A stretch of 16,998 bases of DNA from Gammaproteobacteria bacterium UBA1119 (GTDB lineage: Bacteria > Pseudomonadota > Gammaproteobacteria > Pseudomonadales > Azotimanducaceae). The translations under genes were made by a program, and so were the position numbers. The notes beneath the pieces are model-generated. The model searched no databases, had not been told where the DNA came from, and was given only the letters and a program-made list of their open reading frames with translations. Where the stretch lies: NCBI GenBank assembly GCA_002313255.1, contig DCBA01000026.1:1-16998 (forward strand), written 5' to 3'. The stretch's first letter is position 1, and each line of letters starts with the position of its first letter. Positions 1 to 8,866 of this stretch are shown piece after piece.

Positions 1-215
1 GCAAGCAGTCTTTTAGTCGAAGCGCTTAAGCGATGAAACGGCGGTTTGCGCGTTAAATAGGTGGGAAGTGTATGGGGGCGTTTCCCGCATATGCGTCCTT
101 GCATCTGGTCCCCAGACCGGTATCGAAACATACATATTGTTTGGAGATACCCGTCACAGAAAATCGCCAGGCCCGCATTATAAGAAATGGCATAGGCGGT
201 CGGTTTTTTGATTCG

Positions 216-244
216 TTGCTTCCCGATATGACGCTCCCTATAAT
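216..244 (+). promoter_or_regulatory. Sigma70-type promoter of the metY-rimP-nusA-infB operon
   Basis: A TTGCTT -35 box (216-221) is separated by exactly 17 bases from a consensus TATAAT -10 box (239-244). The bases right after the -10 box (CGCGC) are G/C-rich, as in the discriminators of stringently controlled stable-RNA promoters. Transcription would start near 250-252, only about 9 bases before the tRNA, which fits a tRNA promoter. That it also feeds rimP and the downstream genes is inferred from the known E. coli metY-nusA-infB operon. Promoter activity itself is not shown. Confidence 0.8.
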
Positions 245-259
245 CGCGCATCTTGCTGA

Positions 260-336
<77 letters not shown>

Positions 337-344
337 AAGCGATC

Positions 345-363
345 GGGTCCCAAATTGGGGCCT
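345..363 (+). other. Hairpin just downstream of the tRNA
   Basis: GGGTCCCA (345-352) can pair with TGGGGCCT (356-363) across a 3-base loop, giving 8 pairs of which two are G-U. Only TTT follows the stem, so it is at best a weak terminator. Its place 8 bases after the CCA end suggests a role in 3' processing of the tRNA or as the first element of the rimP leader. The pairing is visible; the role is inferred. Confidence 0.4.
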
Positions 364-388
364 TTCGTTGGGTAGGGAGTTAATGCTC

Positions 389-444
389 CGACAATAGTGT
401 CGTGGGCAAGAGCACGTCGTGTCCGGCGGTGCGGCTTGTTCTTG
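389..444 (+). promoter_or_regulatory. Structured rimP leader, two stem-loops
   Basis: Two inverted repeats lie between the tRNA and rimP. CGACA (389-393) pairs with TGTCG (398-402) across a 4-base loop. CAAGAGCA (407-414) pairs with TGTTCTTG (437-444), 8 pairs with one G-U, across a 22-base G/C-rich loop. Together with the terminator-like hairpin at 448-469 they form a three-stem leader. In E. coli the region between metY and rimP contains transcription termination sites and the operon is autoregulated by NusA, so this leader probably serves a similar purpose. I cannot say that it matches a described RNA family. Confidence 0.45.
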
Positions 445-447
445 GGT

Positions 448-469
448 AATGGGCGCAAGCCCATTTTTT
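448..469 (+). terminator. Terminator-like hairpin (attenuator) before rimP
   Basis: ATGGGC (449-454) and GCCCAT (459-464) form a perfect stem closed by a GCAA tetraloop of the stable GNRA type. The six T residues at 464-469 follow, and A448-T465 can extend the stem. This is a textbook intrinsic terminator shape placed between the tRNA and the protein genes. It would let the cell make more tRNA than rimP-pnp mRNA, with read-through tuned by NusA, which is encoded two genes downstream. Regulation is inferred from the E. coli operon. Confidence 0.7.
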
Positions 470-491
470 GTGAGTGGGATCGGGACAGCTA

Positions 492-950
492 GTGAATAGA
501 CGAGCCAGAGATATAGAGCAGCTAATCGAGCCAACTGTCGGCGCGATGGGTTATGAGCTCTGGGGAATTGATTCCAATGGCAATGGCGCGCATGAAAAGC
601 TCTGCGTATACATAGATTCTGACTCAGGAATTGAGGTAGACGATTGCGAGGCTGTAAGCCAGCAACTAAGCAGCCTCCTCGATGTTGACGACTCATTTAA
701 CGACTCGTATACGCTCGAGGTTTCCTCGCCAGGGTTAGATCGAATCTTGTTTAAAGATAAACAATTCCAGATGCATATTGGTCAACAGGTGAATGTTCGG
801 CTGGAAGTTCCACTCGATGGTCGACGACGAGTCAAAGGTCTACTCGTTGGGGTCGAGGATAGTGAGCTAGTAGTAACCGTCGACGATGAGGAGTATTTGA
901 TTCCGCTTGAGCAGGTACGACGGGCACGCGTCGTACCCCAATTTGATTAG
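492..950 (+). CDS. rimP: Ribosome maturation factor RimP
   Basis: RimP binds the immature 30S subunit and helps the uS12/uS19 steps of its assembly in the cytoplasm. The product is 152 residues from this start; E. coli RimP has 150. The family signature LEVSSPGLDR is present about half-way, where the N-terminal alpha/beta domain joins the SH3-like beta-barrel C-terminal domain (roughly residues 85-152). I chose GTG at 492 because GGGA at 482-485 is a well-spaced ribosome binding site and the protein then begins like other RimP proteins. An in-frame GTG at 474 would add six residues, but it follows directly on the T-run of the leader hairpin and has no binding site. nusA follows after 14 bases. 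Confidence 0.95.
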   Translation: MNRRARDIEQLIEPTVGAMGYELWGIDSNGNGAHEKLCVYIDSDSGIEVDDCEAVSQQLSSLLDVDDSFNDSYTLEVSSPGLDRILFKDKQFQMHIGQQVNVRLEVPLDGRRRVKGLLVGVEDSELVVTVDDEEYLIPLEQVRRARVVPQFD

Positions 951-964
951 GGTTATCTCTTCTA

Positions 965-2491
965 ATGCTGACTAAAGACATACTTGCCGCTGTAGATTCG
1001 GTCTCGAACGAAAAAGGGGTACCCAAAGAAGTTGTTTGCGATGCGATCGAGATCGCGCTAGCGACCGCAACAAAAAAGCGGCGCCGAGACGATGCTGAAT
1101 TTCGAGTCTCAATCGACTGGGAGACTGGTGATTACGAAACCTTTCGGACCTGGTTGGTGGTGGATCCAGCCGAGATAGATGAAGAATTCCCCTTTAATCC
1201 TGATGCCCAACTGACGCCCGACGAAGCGAAAGAAAAAGACCCTAATCTCGGGATTGGTGATGTTTGGGAGGAACCCGCTGAATCAGTCGCGTTTGGTCGA
1301 ATTGTTGCTCAAACTGCTCGCCAGGTAATACTGCAAAAAGTTCGGGAAGCCGAGCGCGAACAGGTTATTCGAGAGTATTTACCGAAAGTTGGCCAGTTAG
1401 TAAGCGGGATCGTTAAAAAAACGTCCCGTGATTCAGTTATCGCCGATCTCGGTAATAATGCCGAGGCTATTTTACTTCGAGAACACCTAATCCCGCGAGA
1501 AACATTTCGCATCGGCGATCGGTTGCGCGCATTCCTGTTAGAGGTGCTGCCCGATGCCCGCGGTCCGCAAATCATTTTGACGAGAACTATACCAGCGATG
1601 CTCGTAGAACTATTCAAGCTTGAAGTACCTGAAATCGCTGAAGACGTAATCGAGATTCGTGGATCGGCGAGAGATCCTGGCTCACGAGCCAAAATAGCGG
1701 TTACGACGAACGATGGGCGAATAGATGCGGTCGGAGCTTGCGTTGGCATGCGCGGTTCCCGGGTGCAGGCTGTTTCTGGAGAGTTGGCCGGGGAAAGGGT
1801 TGATGTGGTTTTGTGGGACGACAATCCCGCACAACTAGTTATTAACGCCATGAGTCCCGCGGAAGTTGCATCGATTGTTGTGGATGAGGATGCACATTCT
1901 ATGGATATAGCTGTTGCGGAAGACAATCTTGCCCAAGCGATTGGGCGGGGTGGCCAGAATGTCAGGCTCGCTAGCGAACTGACGGGTTGGAAACTGAACA
2001 TCATGACCGAAGACGAAGCGACGCAGAAGCAACAGGACGAAGCTCAGCAGTATGTAGCCAATTTTATGACTGCGCTATCTGTCGATGAAGACGTGGCAGC
2101 CGTACTTGTTGAAGAAGGATTTACAACCGTTGAAGAGGTGGCCTACGTGCCGATCGAGGAGCTTAGTGCTATCGATGGATTTGATGAAGAAATCGTAAAC
2201 GAATTGCGGAACCGTGCTAAGGATTCGATGCTTACTAGGGCGATCGCTTCCGAAGAACAACGAGATGGACAAGAGCCGCAAGAAGATCTCTTAGCGATGC
2301 AAGGCATGACGGGTGAGTTGGCTAGGACGATGGCGGCAGGTGGCGTAACTTCAATGGAGAGTTTGGCAGAATTAGCGATACCCGAGCTCATTGAAATCGT
2401 TGAAGATCTAGACGAAGACAAAGCGGCAGAGCTAATTATGACGGCCCGTGCCCCGTGGTTCGAAGAGGCTGAAGTTGGGGAGCCAGATTGA
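965..2491 (+). CDS. nusA: Transcription termination/antitermination factor NusA
   Basis: NusA binds RNA polymerase, stimulates pausing and intrinsic termination, and takes part in antitermination complexes. The 508-residue product (E. coli 495) shows the full architecture. An N-terminal polymerase-binding domain covers about 1-135. An S1 domain follows (about 138-205, with VGQLVSGIVKK). KH1 carries GMRGSRVQ at 261-268 and KH2 carries IGRGGQNVRLA at 326-336. Two acidic helix-hairpin-helix repeats close the protein (about 365-425 and 440-500), the gammaproteobacterial form that contacts the polymerase alpha subunit. The ATG at 965 has only a weak, distant AGGG upstream, so coupling to rimP is likely. 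In E. coli NusA represses its own operon, and the hairpin at 448-469 is a plausible target. Confidence 0.98.
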   Translation: MLTKDILAAVDSVSNEKGVPKEVVCDAIEIALATATKKRRRDDAEFRVSIDWETGDYETFRTWLVVDPAEIDEEFPFNPDAQLTPDEAKEKDPNLGIGDVWEEPAESVAFGRIVAQTARQVILQKVREAEREQVIREYLPKVGQLVSGIVKKTSRDSVIADLGNNAEAILLREHLIPRETFRIGDRLRAFLLEVLPDARGPQIILTRTIPAMLVELFKLEVPEIAEDVIEIRGSARDPGSRAKIAVTTNDGRIDAVGACVGMRGSRVQAVSGELAGERVDVVLWDDNPAQLVINAMSPAEVASIVVDEDAHSMDIAVAEDNLAQAIGRGGQNVRLASELTGWKLNIMTEDEATQKQQDEAQQYVANFMTALSVDEDVAAVLVEEGFTTVEEVAYVPIEELSAIDGFDEEIVNELRNRAKDSMLTRAIASEEQRDGQEPQEDLLAMQGMTGELARTMAAGGVTSMESLAELAIPELIEIVEDLDEDKAAELIMTARAPWFEEAEVGEPD

Positions 2492-2509
2492 TTTTCAATA
2501 GAGATACCA

Positions 2510-5080
2510 ATGGCTGAGGTAACGGTAAAACAACTCGCTGAAACGACCGGTGTTCAAGTCGAGAAACTGCTGCAACAAATGCACCAAGCCGGGCTGCCTC
2601 AGAATGACGAAGCGGATGTCGTGTCAGATGAAGATAAGCAAGGCTTGTTAGCCTTCTTAAAAGGAGAGCAAGGCGCCCCGTCAGCTTCTGTTGCCCCCAA
2701 AAAGATTACTTTGAAAAGACGCGCCCAGAGTACTCTGAAAATCGGCAGAGGCGGTCATAGTGTAAAGGTTGAGACTCGGCGTAAGCGGACGTACATAAAG
2801 CGCGTTGACGTAGAATCGTCAGAAGATGACCAATCGGGAGAGTCGGATTCTAAGGTTTCAAATGATCCGAGTCAGCTTCGAATCGAAGCGGAGCGTATTC
2901 GCCTAGAGGAGGAGCGAAGACAAACCGCTGAGCACGAAGGTAGAGCCGAAGCGATACGTAAGAAGGAAGAGGTTGAACTCCGCGAGAAAGAGGAATTGCT
3001 CGCGGTAAGTGAATCCGACAACCGAGAAGCTCAAGCCAAAGACGAAGCAAAAGTTAAAGCAGAAACTAAAGCTAAAGAGGATAAAACGGAAGCGGATGCT
3101 GTCGCTCAAGCTGCAGCAACGGCGCAGGCGCAGGAGCAGGCAGCGGAAAAGGGAAATCGAAGGGGTAAGGGTCAAAGTCGCGATCGCGATAGATCGGGGC
3201 CTCCCGATGGAGAACGAACCCGTCGACGCGAGTTGTCTTTAAAGAAAGAATCTCGCCGAATGAAGCAGAGAGTAGCGCTTCAGCATGATAAACAAGGGGG
3301 AGAGTTTTCCAGGCCGGTACAGGAAATTCAACGAGAAGTAGAGATCGGCGAATTGGTTTCTGTGGGTGACCTAGCACAGCGGATGTCGGTAAAGACGGGC
3401 GAGGTTATCAAGACACTTATGGGAATGGGTGTCATGGCAACAATTAATCAGACCATCGATCAGGATACTGCGGTTCTAGTAGTCGAAGAAACGGGCCATA
3501 AAGCGAAAATTGTTGTTGATAACCAGATAGAACAGGAATTGGAAGAGTCTTTGCAGATCGAAGGCGATCTTGTTTCACGATCCGTCGTTGTGACAGTGAT
3601 GGGACACGTCGACCACGGGAAGACATCACTTCTAGATCATATACGAAAGTCGCGTGTTGTTGCGGGTGAAGCGGGTGGAATTACTCAACACATTGGTGCG
3701 TACCATGTCGAGACCCCCCAGGGGAACATTTCTTTCATAGATACCCCCGGCCATGCGGCGTTTACCGCAATGCGTGCTCGTGGTGCGATGGCGACGGACG
3801 TCGTCATTCTCGTATGTGCCGCGGATGATGGCGTTATGCCGCAGACCGAGGAAGCCGTCCAACATGCGAAAGCAGCCGAAGTACCGCTGGTTGTTGCAGT
3901 CAATAAAATAGATCTCGAGGGAGCTGACCCGGAACGAGTCCGAAATGAACTCGCTGCCATTGACGTCATACCGGAAGATTGGGGAGGGGATACTCAGTTT
4001 GTGAATGTTTCCGCGCAAACAGGAGAGGGAATTGATGCGCTTCTTGAAGCCGTAAACCTACAAGCAGAGATTTTAGAGCTGAAGGCCGTTCCCGACGCAC
4101 CAGGGCGTGGAGTTGTAATCGAATCAAAACTTGAGCGTGGGCGAGGCCCAGTAGCAACTGTCTTGGTCCAGAACGGGACATTGAAACAAGGCGACGTGAT
4201 TATTGCGGGCGAAACGTTCGGAAAAGTACGCGCGTTAGTTAACGAGCATGGTCAAACCGTCACTAGCGCAGGGCCATCCATTCCGGTCGAGGTCCTTGGA
4301 CTAAATGGGACTCCCAACGCGGGAGATGACTTCTCGGTAGCAGTAGACGATCGACGTGCACGGGATCTTGCGGAATTTCGTGCCCATAGGAGCCAAGAAC
4401 AGCGTCACGCTTCGCAGCAAGCAGCTAAGCTCGAAAATGTGTTTGCAAACCTTGGCAAGGGTGAAAAGAGGGTTCTTAAATTAGTCTTAAAGACGGATGT
4501 GCGAGGTTCCCTGGAGGCTATAACGCAATCTTTTGCCGAGATTGGTAACGAGGAAGTATCTGTAAATGTTCTGGGTTCGGGCGTCGGAGGGATATCCGAA
4601 TCGGATGCCACCATGGCGATGACGTACGGAGCCGTCATTTTTGGCTTCAATGTACGGGCGGACAATTCGGCTAAGGACTTGATCGACAAAGAAGCAATAG
4701 AACTCCGTTATTACAGCGTTATATATGAGTTGCTCGACGACGTTAGGACTATTCTGGAGGGCATGCTGGCCCCGGAGATTCGCGAAGAGATAGTTGGTAC
4801 TGCTGAAGTTCGGGATGTTTTCCAATCTCCGCGATACGGACAAGTAGCTGGTTGTATGGTGGTCGAAGGAACTGTTTTCCGTAACAAAAGCATCCGTGTA
4901 CTAAGGGAAAACGTTGTTATTTATGAAGGCGAATTGGAATCGCTTCGCCGATTCAAAGACGACGTAGGTGAAGTACGAAATGGCCTCGAGTGTGGCATCG
5001 GCGTTCGTAACTATAACGATGTTCAATCGGGCGACAAGATTGAAGTTTTTGACACCACAGAAGTCGCACGGGCTTTATGA
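2510..5080 (+). CDS. infB: Translation initiation factor IF-2
   Basis: IF-2 is the GTPase that brings formyl-Met initiator tRNA to the 30S subunit and promotes 50S joining. The product has 856 residues (E. coli 890). Visible parts: an IF2_N helical domain at residues 1-51; a basic stretch at about 64-100; a long charged Lys/Glu/Ala/Gln-rich linker (about 100-270); a second IF2_N-like domain (about 280-340); then the G domain. G motifs are GHVDHGKT at 365-372, DTPGH at 411-415, NKID at 465-468 and SAQTGEG further on. The C-terminal domains that bind fMet-tRNA follow. It stands 18 bases after nusA and 3 bases before rbfA. E. coli infB also makes shorter forms from internal starts; I did not find a clear one here. 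Confidence 0.98.
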   Translation: MAEVTVKQLAETTGVQVEKLLQQMHQAGLPQNDEADVVSDEDKQGLLAFLKGEQGAPSASVAPKKITLKRRAQSTLKIGRGGHSVKVETRRKRTYIKRVDVESSEDDQSGESDSKVSNDPSQLRIEAERIRLEEERRQTAEHEGRAEAIRKKEEVELREKEELLAVSESDNREAQAKDEAKVKAETKAKEDKTEADAVAQAAATAQAQEQAAEKGNRRGKGQSRDRDRSGPPDGERTRRRELSLKKESRRMKQRVALQHDKQGGEFSRPVQEIQREVEIGELVSVGDLAQRMSVKTGEVIKTLMGMGVMATINQTIDQDTAVLVVEETGHKAKIVVDNQIEQELEESLQIEGDLVSRSVVVTVMGHVDHGKTSLLDHIRKSRVVAGEAGGITQHIGAYHVETPQGNISFIDTPGHAAFTAMRARGAMATDVVILVCAADDGVMPQTEEAVQHAKAAEVPLVVAVNKIDLEGADPERVRNELAAIDVIPEDWGGDTQFVNVSAQTGEGIDALLEAVNLQAEILELKAVPDAPGRGVVIESKLERGRGPVATVLVQNGTLKQGDVIIAGETFGKVRALVNEHGQTVTSAGPSIPVEVLGLNGTPNAGDDFSVAVDDRRARDLAEFRAHRSQEQRHASQQAAKLENVFANLGKGEKRVLKLVLKTDVRGSLEAITQSFAEIGNEEVSVNVLGSGVGGISESDATMAMTYGAVIFGFNVRADNSAKDLIDKEAIELRYYSVIYELLDDVRTILEGMLAPEIREEIVGTAEVRDVFQSPRYGQVAGCMVVEGTVFRNKSIRVLRENVVIYEGELESLRRFKDDVGEVRNGLECGIGVRNYNDVQSGDKIEVFDTTEVARAL

Positions 5081-5083
5081 ATT

Positions 5084-5509
5084 TTGTCTACGCATAATCA
5101 ACTAAAAAGTGGCCGAGAACTTCGTGTGGGGGACTTTTTGCGTAAGGAACTCGCGGAGGTGGTTCAGCGTGAAATGCGCGATCCGAGGATAGGGATGTTG
5201 TCTATCACGGACGTAATAGTCAGTAAGGACCTCTCGTATGCGGATGTCTATTTCACGACCGTTTCAGCCCAACAAGATAAATACGAAGATAAAGACAAAA
5301 TCCTTCGCGCACTGCAAGGTGCGGCTGGCTTCTTGCGTTCTATTTTGTCGAGGCGCCACGTCATGCGGACCACACCTGCTCTGCGATTCCATTATGATGA
5401 CCTGATCCAACATGGCCCACAGCTCGAAGCATTAATTGAGCAAGCGCTAGCTTCTGACCAAATACGTGGTGCCTGCCTGTCGGAGACGGAAGTTTCTGAT
5501 GGGGCGTAG
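5084..5509 (+). CDS. rbfA: Ribosome-binding factor A
   Basis: RbfA is a small KH-fold protein that binds 30S precursors and assists late 16S rRNA maturation, notably during cold shock. The 141-residue product carries the family pattern RVGDFLRKELAEVVQRE, then RDPRIGMLSIT and the YADVYFT strand, in the expected order. The start is a TTG only three bases after the infB stop. The nearby ATG at 5077 is out of frame and soon stops. No convincing Shine-Dalgarno precedes the TTG, so translation probably depends on ribosomes finishing infB. The 3' end overlaps truB by 11 bases. The C-terminal tail is acidic and polar, as is common in the family. Confidence 0.95.
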   Translation: MSTHNQLKSGRELRVGDFLRKELAEVVQREMRDPRIGMLSITDVIVSKDLSYADVYFTTVSAQQDKYEDKDKILRALQGAAGFLRSILSRRHVMRTTPALRFHYDDLIQHGPQLEALIEQALASDQIRGACLSETEVSDGA

Positions 5510-6431
5510 TCGAAGTCGGAAAGGTCGAGATGTTAGTGGGGTTGTTGTTTTGGACAAACCTCGAGGCGTGACCTCTAGCGAAGCCGTCCAGCGCGCGAAA
5601 ACATTGTTTAATGCTCGTAAGGTCGGTCATACGGGGAGCCTCGACCCTCTAGCGACGGGTGTGTTGCCGCTTTGTTTTGGGGAAGCGACAAAATTCTCCC
5701 GGTTTTTGCTTACTTCCGATAAGAAATACAGGGCGAGACTTAGATTAGGCATTCGGACCGCAAGTGGCGATGCGGACTCTGATATCGTTGAAGAGCGGAG
5801 TACTAAAGGAGTTACGCTGGATCGTATTCAGAACGCCATCGGGAGCTTCCGTGGAGAGATCGATCAGATCCCTTCCATGTACTCAGCGATCAAACATCGA
5901 GGGAAACCCCTCTATAAATATGCCCGACAGGGAGTTGAGGTTGAACGGGAATCTCGACGGATAACCGTTTATTCCATTGAATTGTTGACGTTCAGCGGAT
6001 CCGAAATCACGTTGGAGGTGCATAGTAGTAAGGGCACTTACGTCAGAACCATTGCGGACGATCTTGGGGAACAGCTCGGGTGCGGAGCCCACGTAGTGGA
6101 ATTACGCCGCTTAATGGCGGGACCCTTTACAGAATCAGATTTGGTGACGTTCGACGAAATTGAAACCGCTCGGGCCGAGGGTCGACTGGATATGTTGCTC
6201 GCCCCGATTTCGAGCGCGGTAAGCCAATGGCCGGCGGTTCGGTTGAATACGACTTCCGCCTATTACCTCCGACAAGGTCAACCCGTGGTAGTGCCGCACG
6301 CACCTAGTGAAGGGTGGGTTCAGTTACGAGAATCGTGTTTGAACGATGAATGGTTCTTAGGGATGGGCGAAATTATGGAGGACGGACGCGTCGCACCGCG
6401 CCGCCTCATTTTAGGCGAACGGAAACTGTAA
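5499..6431 (+). CDS. truB: tRNA pseudouridine(55) synthase TruB
   Basis: TruB converts uridine 55 in the T-loop of tRNAs to pseudouridine and also acts as a tRNA-folding chaperone. The product has 310 residues (E. coli 314). The catalytic motif [12 protein letters not shown] is at residues 43-54, with the nucleophilic aspartate at 49. Further family blocks are the tyrosine-containing [18 protein letters not shown] and the [14 protein letters not shown] segment, with a PUA-like C-terminal domain from about 245. I chose ATG 5499 because GGAAG at 5488-5492 is ideally spaced and the N-terminus then matches the family. An in-frame GTG upstream (5466) would add 11 unlikely residues. The first 11 bases overlap rbfA, so the two are probably translationally coupled. 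Confidence 0.97.
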   Translation: MGRSRSRKGRDVSGVVVLDKPRGVTSSEAVQRAKTLFNARKVGHTGSLDPLATGVLPLCFGEATKFSRFLLTSDKKYRARLRLGIRTASGDADSDIVEERSTKGVTLDRIQNAIGSFRGEIDQIPSMYSAIKHRGKPLYKYARQGVEVERESRRITVYSIELLTFSGSEITLEVHSSKGTYVRTIADDLGEQLGCGAHVVELRRLMAGPFTESDLVTFDEIETARAEGRLDMLLAPISSAVSQWPAVRLNTTSAYYLRQGQPVVVPHAPSEGWVQLRESCLNDEWFLGMGEIMEDGRVAPRRLILGERKL

Positions 6432-6472
6432 ATATGCGTGGTTCCGTTTTCCTTGTCGTTACGAAGCATATT
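6432..6472 (+). promoter_or_regulatory. Inverted repeat in the rpsO leader, next to the ribosome binding site
   Basis: AATATGC (6431-6437) is a perfect reverse complement of GCATATT (6466-6472), and CGT/ACG inside can extend the pairing past a two-base bulge. The 3' arm ends right before GGAG (6473-6476), the ribosome binding site of rpsO. A fold here could expose or hide that site. S15 represses its own translation in several bacteria by binding structures in the rpsO leader, so an autoregulatory element is a reasonable guess. A chance repeat in an A/T-rich gap cannot be excluded. Confidence 0.3.
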
Positions 6473-6483
6473 GGAGAAATATA

Positions 6484-6753
6484 ATGGCTCTTAGTGCCGA
6501 GAAAAAAATTGAAATCGTGAAGGAGTTTCAGTTGAGCGATAACGATACTGGATCGCCGGAAGTCCAGGTTGCTTTACTGTCACAAAATATAAATTCCCTA
6601 CAGGAACATTTCCGTGATCACGCGAAAGACCACCACTCCCGTCGTGGATTAATTCGGATGGTTAGTCAAAGAAGGAAGCTTCTAGACTATCTCAGGGGGA
6701 AGGACCAGGAACGTTATTCGACGCTGATTCAGCGTTTAGGGCTCAGACGATAA
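6484..6753 (+). CDS. rpsO: 30S ribosomal protein S15 (uS15)
   Basis: S15 is a primary 16S rRNA-binding protein that organises the central domain of the 30S subunit and contacts the 50S subunit. The 89-residue product is the exact usual length and carries the family pattern: [12 protein letters not shown] near residue 20, then the helix with [15 protein letters not shown], and the RRKLLDYL helix that holds the three-way rRNA junction. The ATG at 6484 has GGAG at 6473-6476. It lies 52 bases after truB and 19 before pnp, the order conserved across gammaproteobacteria. Confidence 0.98.
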   Translation: MALSAEKKIEIVKEFQLSDNDTGSPEVQVALLSQNINSLQEHFRDHAKDHHSRRGLIRMVSQRRKLLDYLRGKDQERYSTLIQRLGLRR

Positions 6754-6772
6754 CCCGCTAAAGGAGAAGCAA

Positions 6773-8851
6773 TTGAACAAGATGATAAAAGAGTTTGAGT
6801 ACGGTGAGCATAAGGTCTCATTAGAGGCAGGTAATGTTGCAAAACAGGCGACCGGAGCCGTAGTTGCGAGAATGGGGGATACCGTAGTTCTCTGTACGGT
6901 CGTTGCGATGCCTAACGCAAATCCGGGACAGGATTTTTTCCCCCTGACGGTCAACTATCAAGAACGTACGTACGCTGCGGGTAAGATTCCCGGAAGTTTT
7001 TTTCGTCGAGAAGGACGCCCTAGCGAAAAAGAAATTCTGACTTGTAGGCTCATAGATCGACCTATCCGTCCGCTGTTTCCAAAAGGGTTCATGAACGAAG
7101 TACAAGTCATACCTACCGTCATGTCAGTCGATAAGGACATGGACCCTGATATTATCTCGATGATCGGGACGTCCGCTGCACTTGCAATTTCCGGCGTGCC
7201 TTTTGCGGGCCCGATTGGCGCGGCGCGGGTCGGATTTAACCAGGGTCAATACGTGCTCAATCCTGGATACGAGGCGTTAGAGAACTCCAGCCTCAATATG
7301 GTTGTGGCGGGTACAGAATCGGCAGTGTTGATGGTTGAGTCGGAGGCAGACGAACTGGCGGAGGATCAAATGCTTGGGGCGGTGCTTTTTGGGCATCAAG
7401 AAATGCAAGTTGCAATCAAAGCCATAAGTGAATTGGCGTCAGAGGTTGGCAACGTAGCATGGGAATTTGTCCCACCTGCAGAAAACGAGGATTTGGTGGA
7501 AAGTGTTCGAGAGACTCTCGGTGACGGGCTTGGAGAAGCCTACCGAGTCACAGACAAAAAGGCTCGGTTGCAACGAGTTCACGAACTTCGCGATCAAGCC
7601 ATCGCCAAACTCGAAGGAGAAAGTGATCCTAATGATGTGGCGACTGCCTTCGGCACGCTTGAAAAGAAAATTGTTCGTGAGCGGGTTTTGAACGGTGAAC
7701 CTCGCATAGATGGTCGGGATCTCAAAACCGTACGACCGATCAGCCTTGAGGTCGGAACGTTACCAAAGACACATGGGTCGGCATTTTTTCAGCGTGGTGA
7801 GACGCAGGCCATTGTTGTGACGACCCTAGGGCCTCTTCGCGATGCAGCGTTGATAGATGCTCTACAAGGGAACTTTAAAGATCACTTTATGCTGCATTAC
7901 AACTTCCCGCCTTATTGTGTTGGGGAAGCCGGATTCATGGGAGGACCAAAGCGCCGCGAAATTGGCCACGGGCGGCTAGCACGTAGAGCCATAGCGGCTG
8001 TTTTACCCAGGCACGATGACTTCCCGTATACGCTTCGAGTTGTCTCGGAGATTACGGAGAGCAATGGCTCGAGTTCGATGGCTAGTGTTTGTGGAACGTC
8101 TTTGGCGTTGATGGATGCAGGTGTACCTATTTCCAGAGCAGTTGCGGGTGTAGCCATGGGTCTCGTTAAAGACGGAAATCGTTACGCAGTCCTCACTGAT
8201 ATTTTGGGCGATGAAGATCATCTGGGGGACATGGATTTCAAAGTTGCAGGAACTATGCAGGGCGTTACCGCTCTGCAGATGGACATAAAGATCCAGGGCG
8301 TAACAGAGAACATCATGGAAGATGCACTCGAACAGGCCCACGATGCCAGAATTCATATCTTGGGTGAAATGAACAAAGTTATTTCGGAATCCAGAGCAGA
8401 CGTATCCGAAAATGCTCCTTCGATGGTTGTCTTGAAAGTCCACCCTGACAAAATTCGTGATGTGATCGGTAAAGGCGGTGCCACGATTCGTAGTATCACC
8501 GAAGCGACGGGTGCGGACATCGATATCGAGGATGATGGTAGCGTACGGATTTACGCAGATAGCGCCGATTCGAAGAATGCCGCGGTGTCGATGATTGAGG
8601 AAATTACCGCGGAAGCCGAAATCGGAAAAATATACAATGGTCGAGTTGAACGAATCGTGGATTTTGGCGCGTTCATTAACATTCTTCCCGGCAAAGACGG
8701 TTTGTTGCATATTTCTCAGATTGCCGAAGAGAGAGTCGAAAAAGTTTCGGACTACCTAGAAGAAGGCCAAAATGTTGATGTGGTTGTTCTAGATGTCGAC
8801 CAGCGTGGCCGGATCAAGTTGTCTATGCGCGACGTATCGAATGTCGCCTAG
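6773..8851 (+). CDS. pnp: Polyribonucleotide nucleotidyltransferase (PNPase)
   Basis: PNPase degrades RNA 3' to 5' by phosphorolysis, releasing nucleoside diphosphates, and is part of the degradosome in many bacteria. The 692-residue product (E. coli 711) has two RNase PH domains, a linking helical domain, a KH domain with IGKGG at 565-569 and a C-terminal S1 domain (about 622-690). The second RNase PH core holds the [11 protein letters not shown] block, where D482, D488 and K490 match E. coli D486, D492 and K494. I chose TTG 6773 because AAGGAG at 6761-6766 is ideally spaced from it, while the ATG at 6782 is too far. E. coli pnp also starts with TTG. It closes the rightward operon. Confidence 0.97.
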   Translation: MNKMIKEFEYGEHKVSLEAGNVAKQATGAVVARMGDTVVLCTVVAMPNANPGQDFFPLTVNYQERTYAAGKIPGSFFRREGRPSEKEILTCRLIDRPIRPLFPKGFMNEVQVIPTVMSVDKDMDPDIISMIGTSAALAISGVPFAGPIGAARVGFNQGQYVLNPGYEALENSSLNMVVAGTESAVLMVESEADELAEDQMLGAVLFGHQEMQVAIKAISELASEVGNVAWEFVPPAENEDLVESVRETLGDGLGEAYRVTDKKARLQRVHELRDQAIAKLEGESDPNDVATAFGTLEKKIVRERVLNGEPRIDGRDLKTVRPISLEVGTLPKTHGSAFFQRGETQAIVVTTLGPLRDAALIDALQGNFKDHFMLHYNFPPYCVGEAGFMGGPKRREIGHGRLARRAIAAVLPRHDDFPYTLRVVSEITESNGSSSMASVCGTSLALMDAGVPISRAVAGVAMGLVKDGNRYAVLTDILGDEDHLGDMDFKVAGTMQGVTALQMDIKIQGVTENIMEDALEQAHDARIHILGEMNKVISESRADVSENAPSMVVLKVHPDKIRDVIGKGGATIRSITEATGADIDIEDDGSVRIYADSADSKNAAVSMIEEITAEAEIGKIYNGRVERIVDFGAFINILPGKDGLLHISQIAEERVEKVSDYLEEGQNVDVVVLDVDQRGRIKLSMRDVSNVA

Positions 8852-8866
8852 ATCTAATTTTTTGGT

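Noticed and set aside
1..36. Possible tail of an upstream gene closing with TGA at 34-36
   Set aside because: Only 11 codons are visible and they match no family I can name; the other two plus frames also close within 30 bases.
23..95. Two 10-base palindromes, CGCTTAAGCG (23-32) and CGCATATGCG (86-95)
   Set aside because: They are unrelated to each other, have no promoter next to them and no T-run, and such palindromes arise by chance; nothing supports an operator.
1309..2004. Long minus-strand open frame (231 codons) inside nusA
   Set aside because: Serine- and isoleucine-rich shadow of the nusA codons, with no family resemblance and no ribosome binding site.
3009..3242. Lysine/arginine-rich plus-strand frame in the middle of infB
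   Set aside because: It is the +1 shadow of the repetitive charged linker of IF-2, not a gene.
8003..8710. Long minus-strand open frame (235 codons) inside pnp
   Set aside because: Antisense to a fully conserved PNPase core; composition (Asn/His/Phe/Arg mix) is that of a shadow frame.
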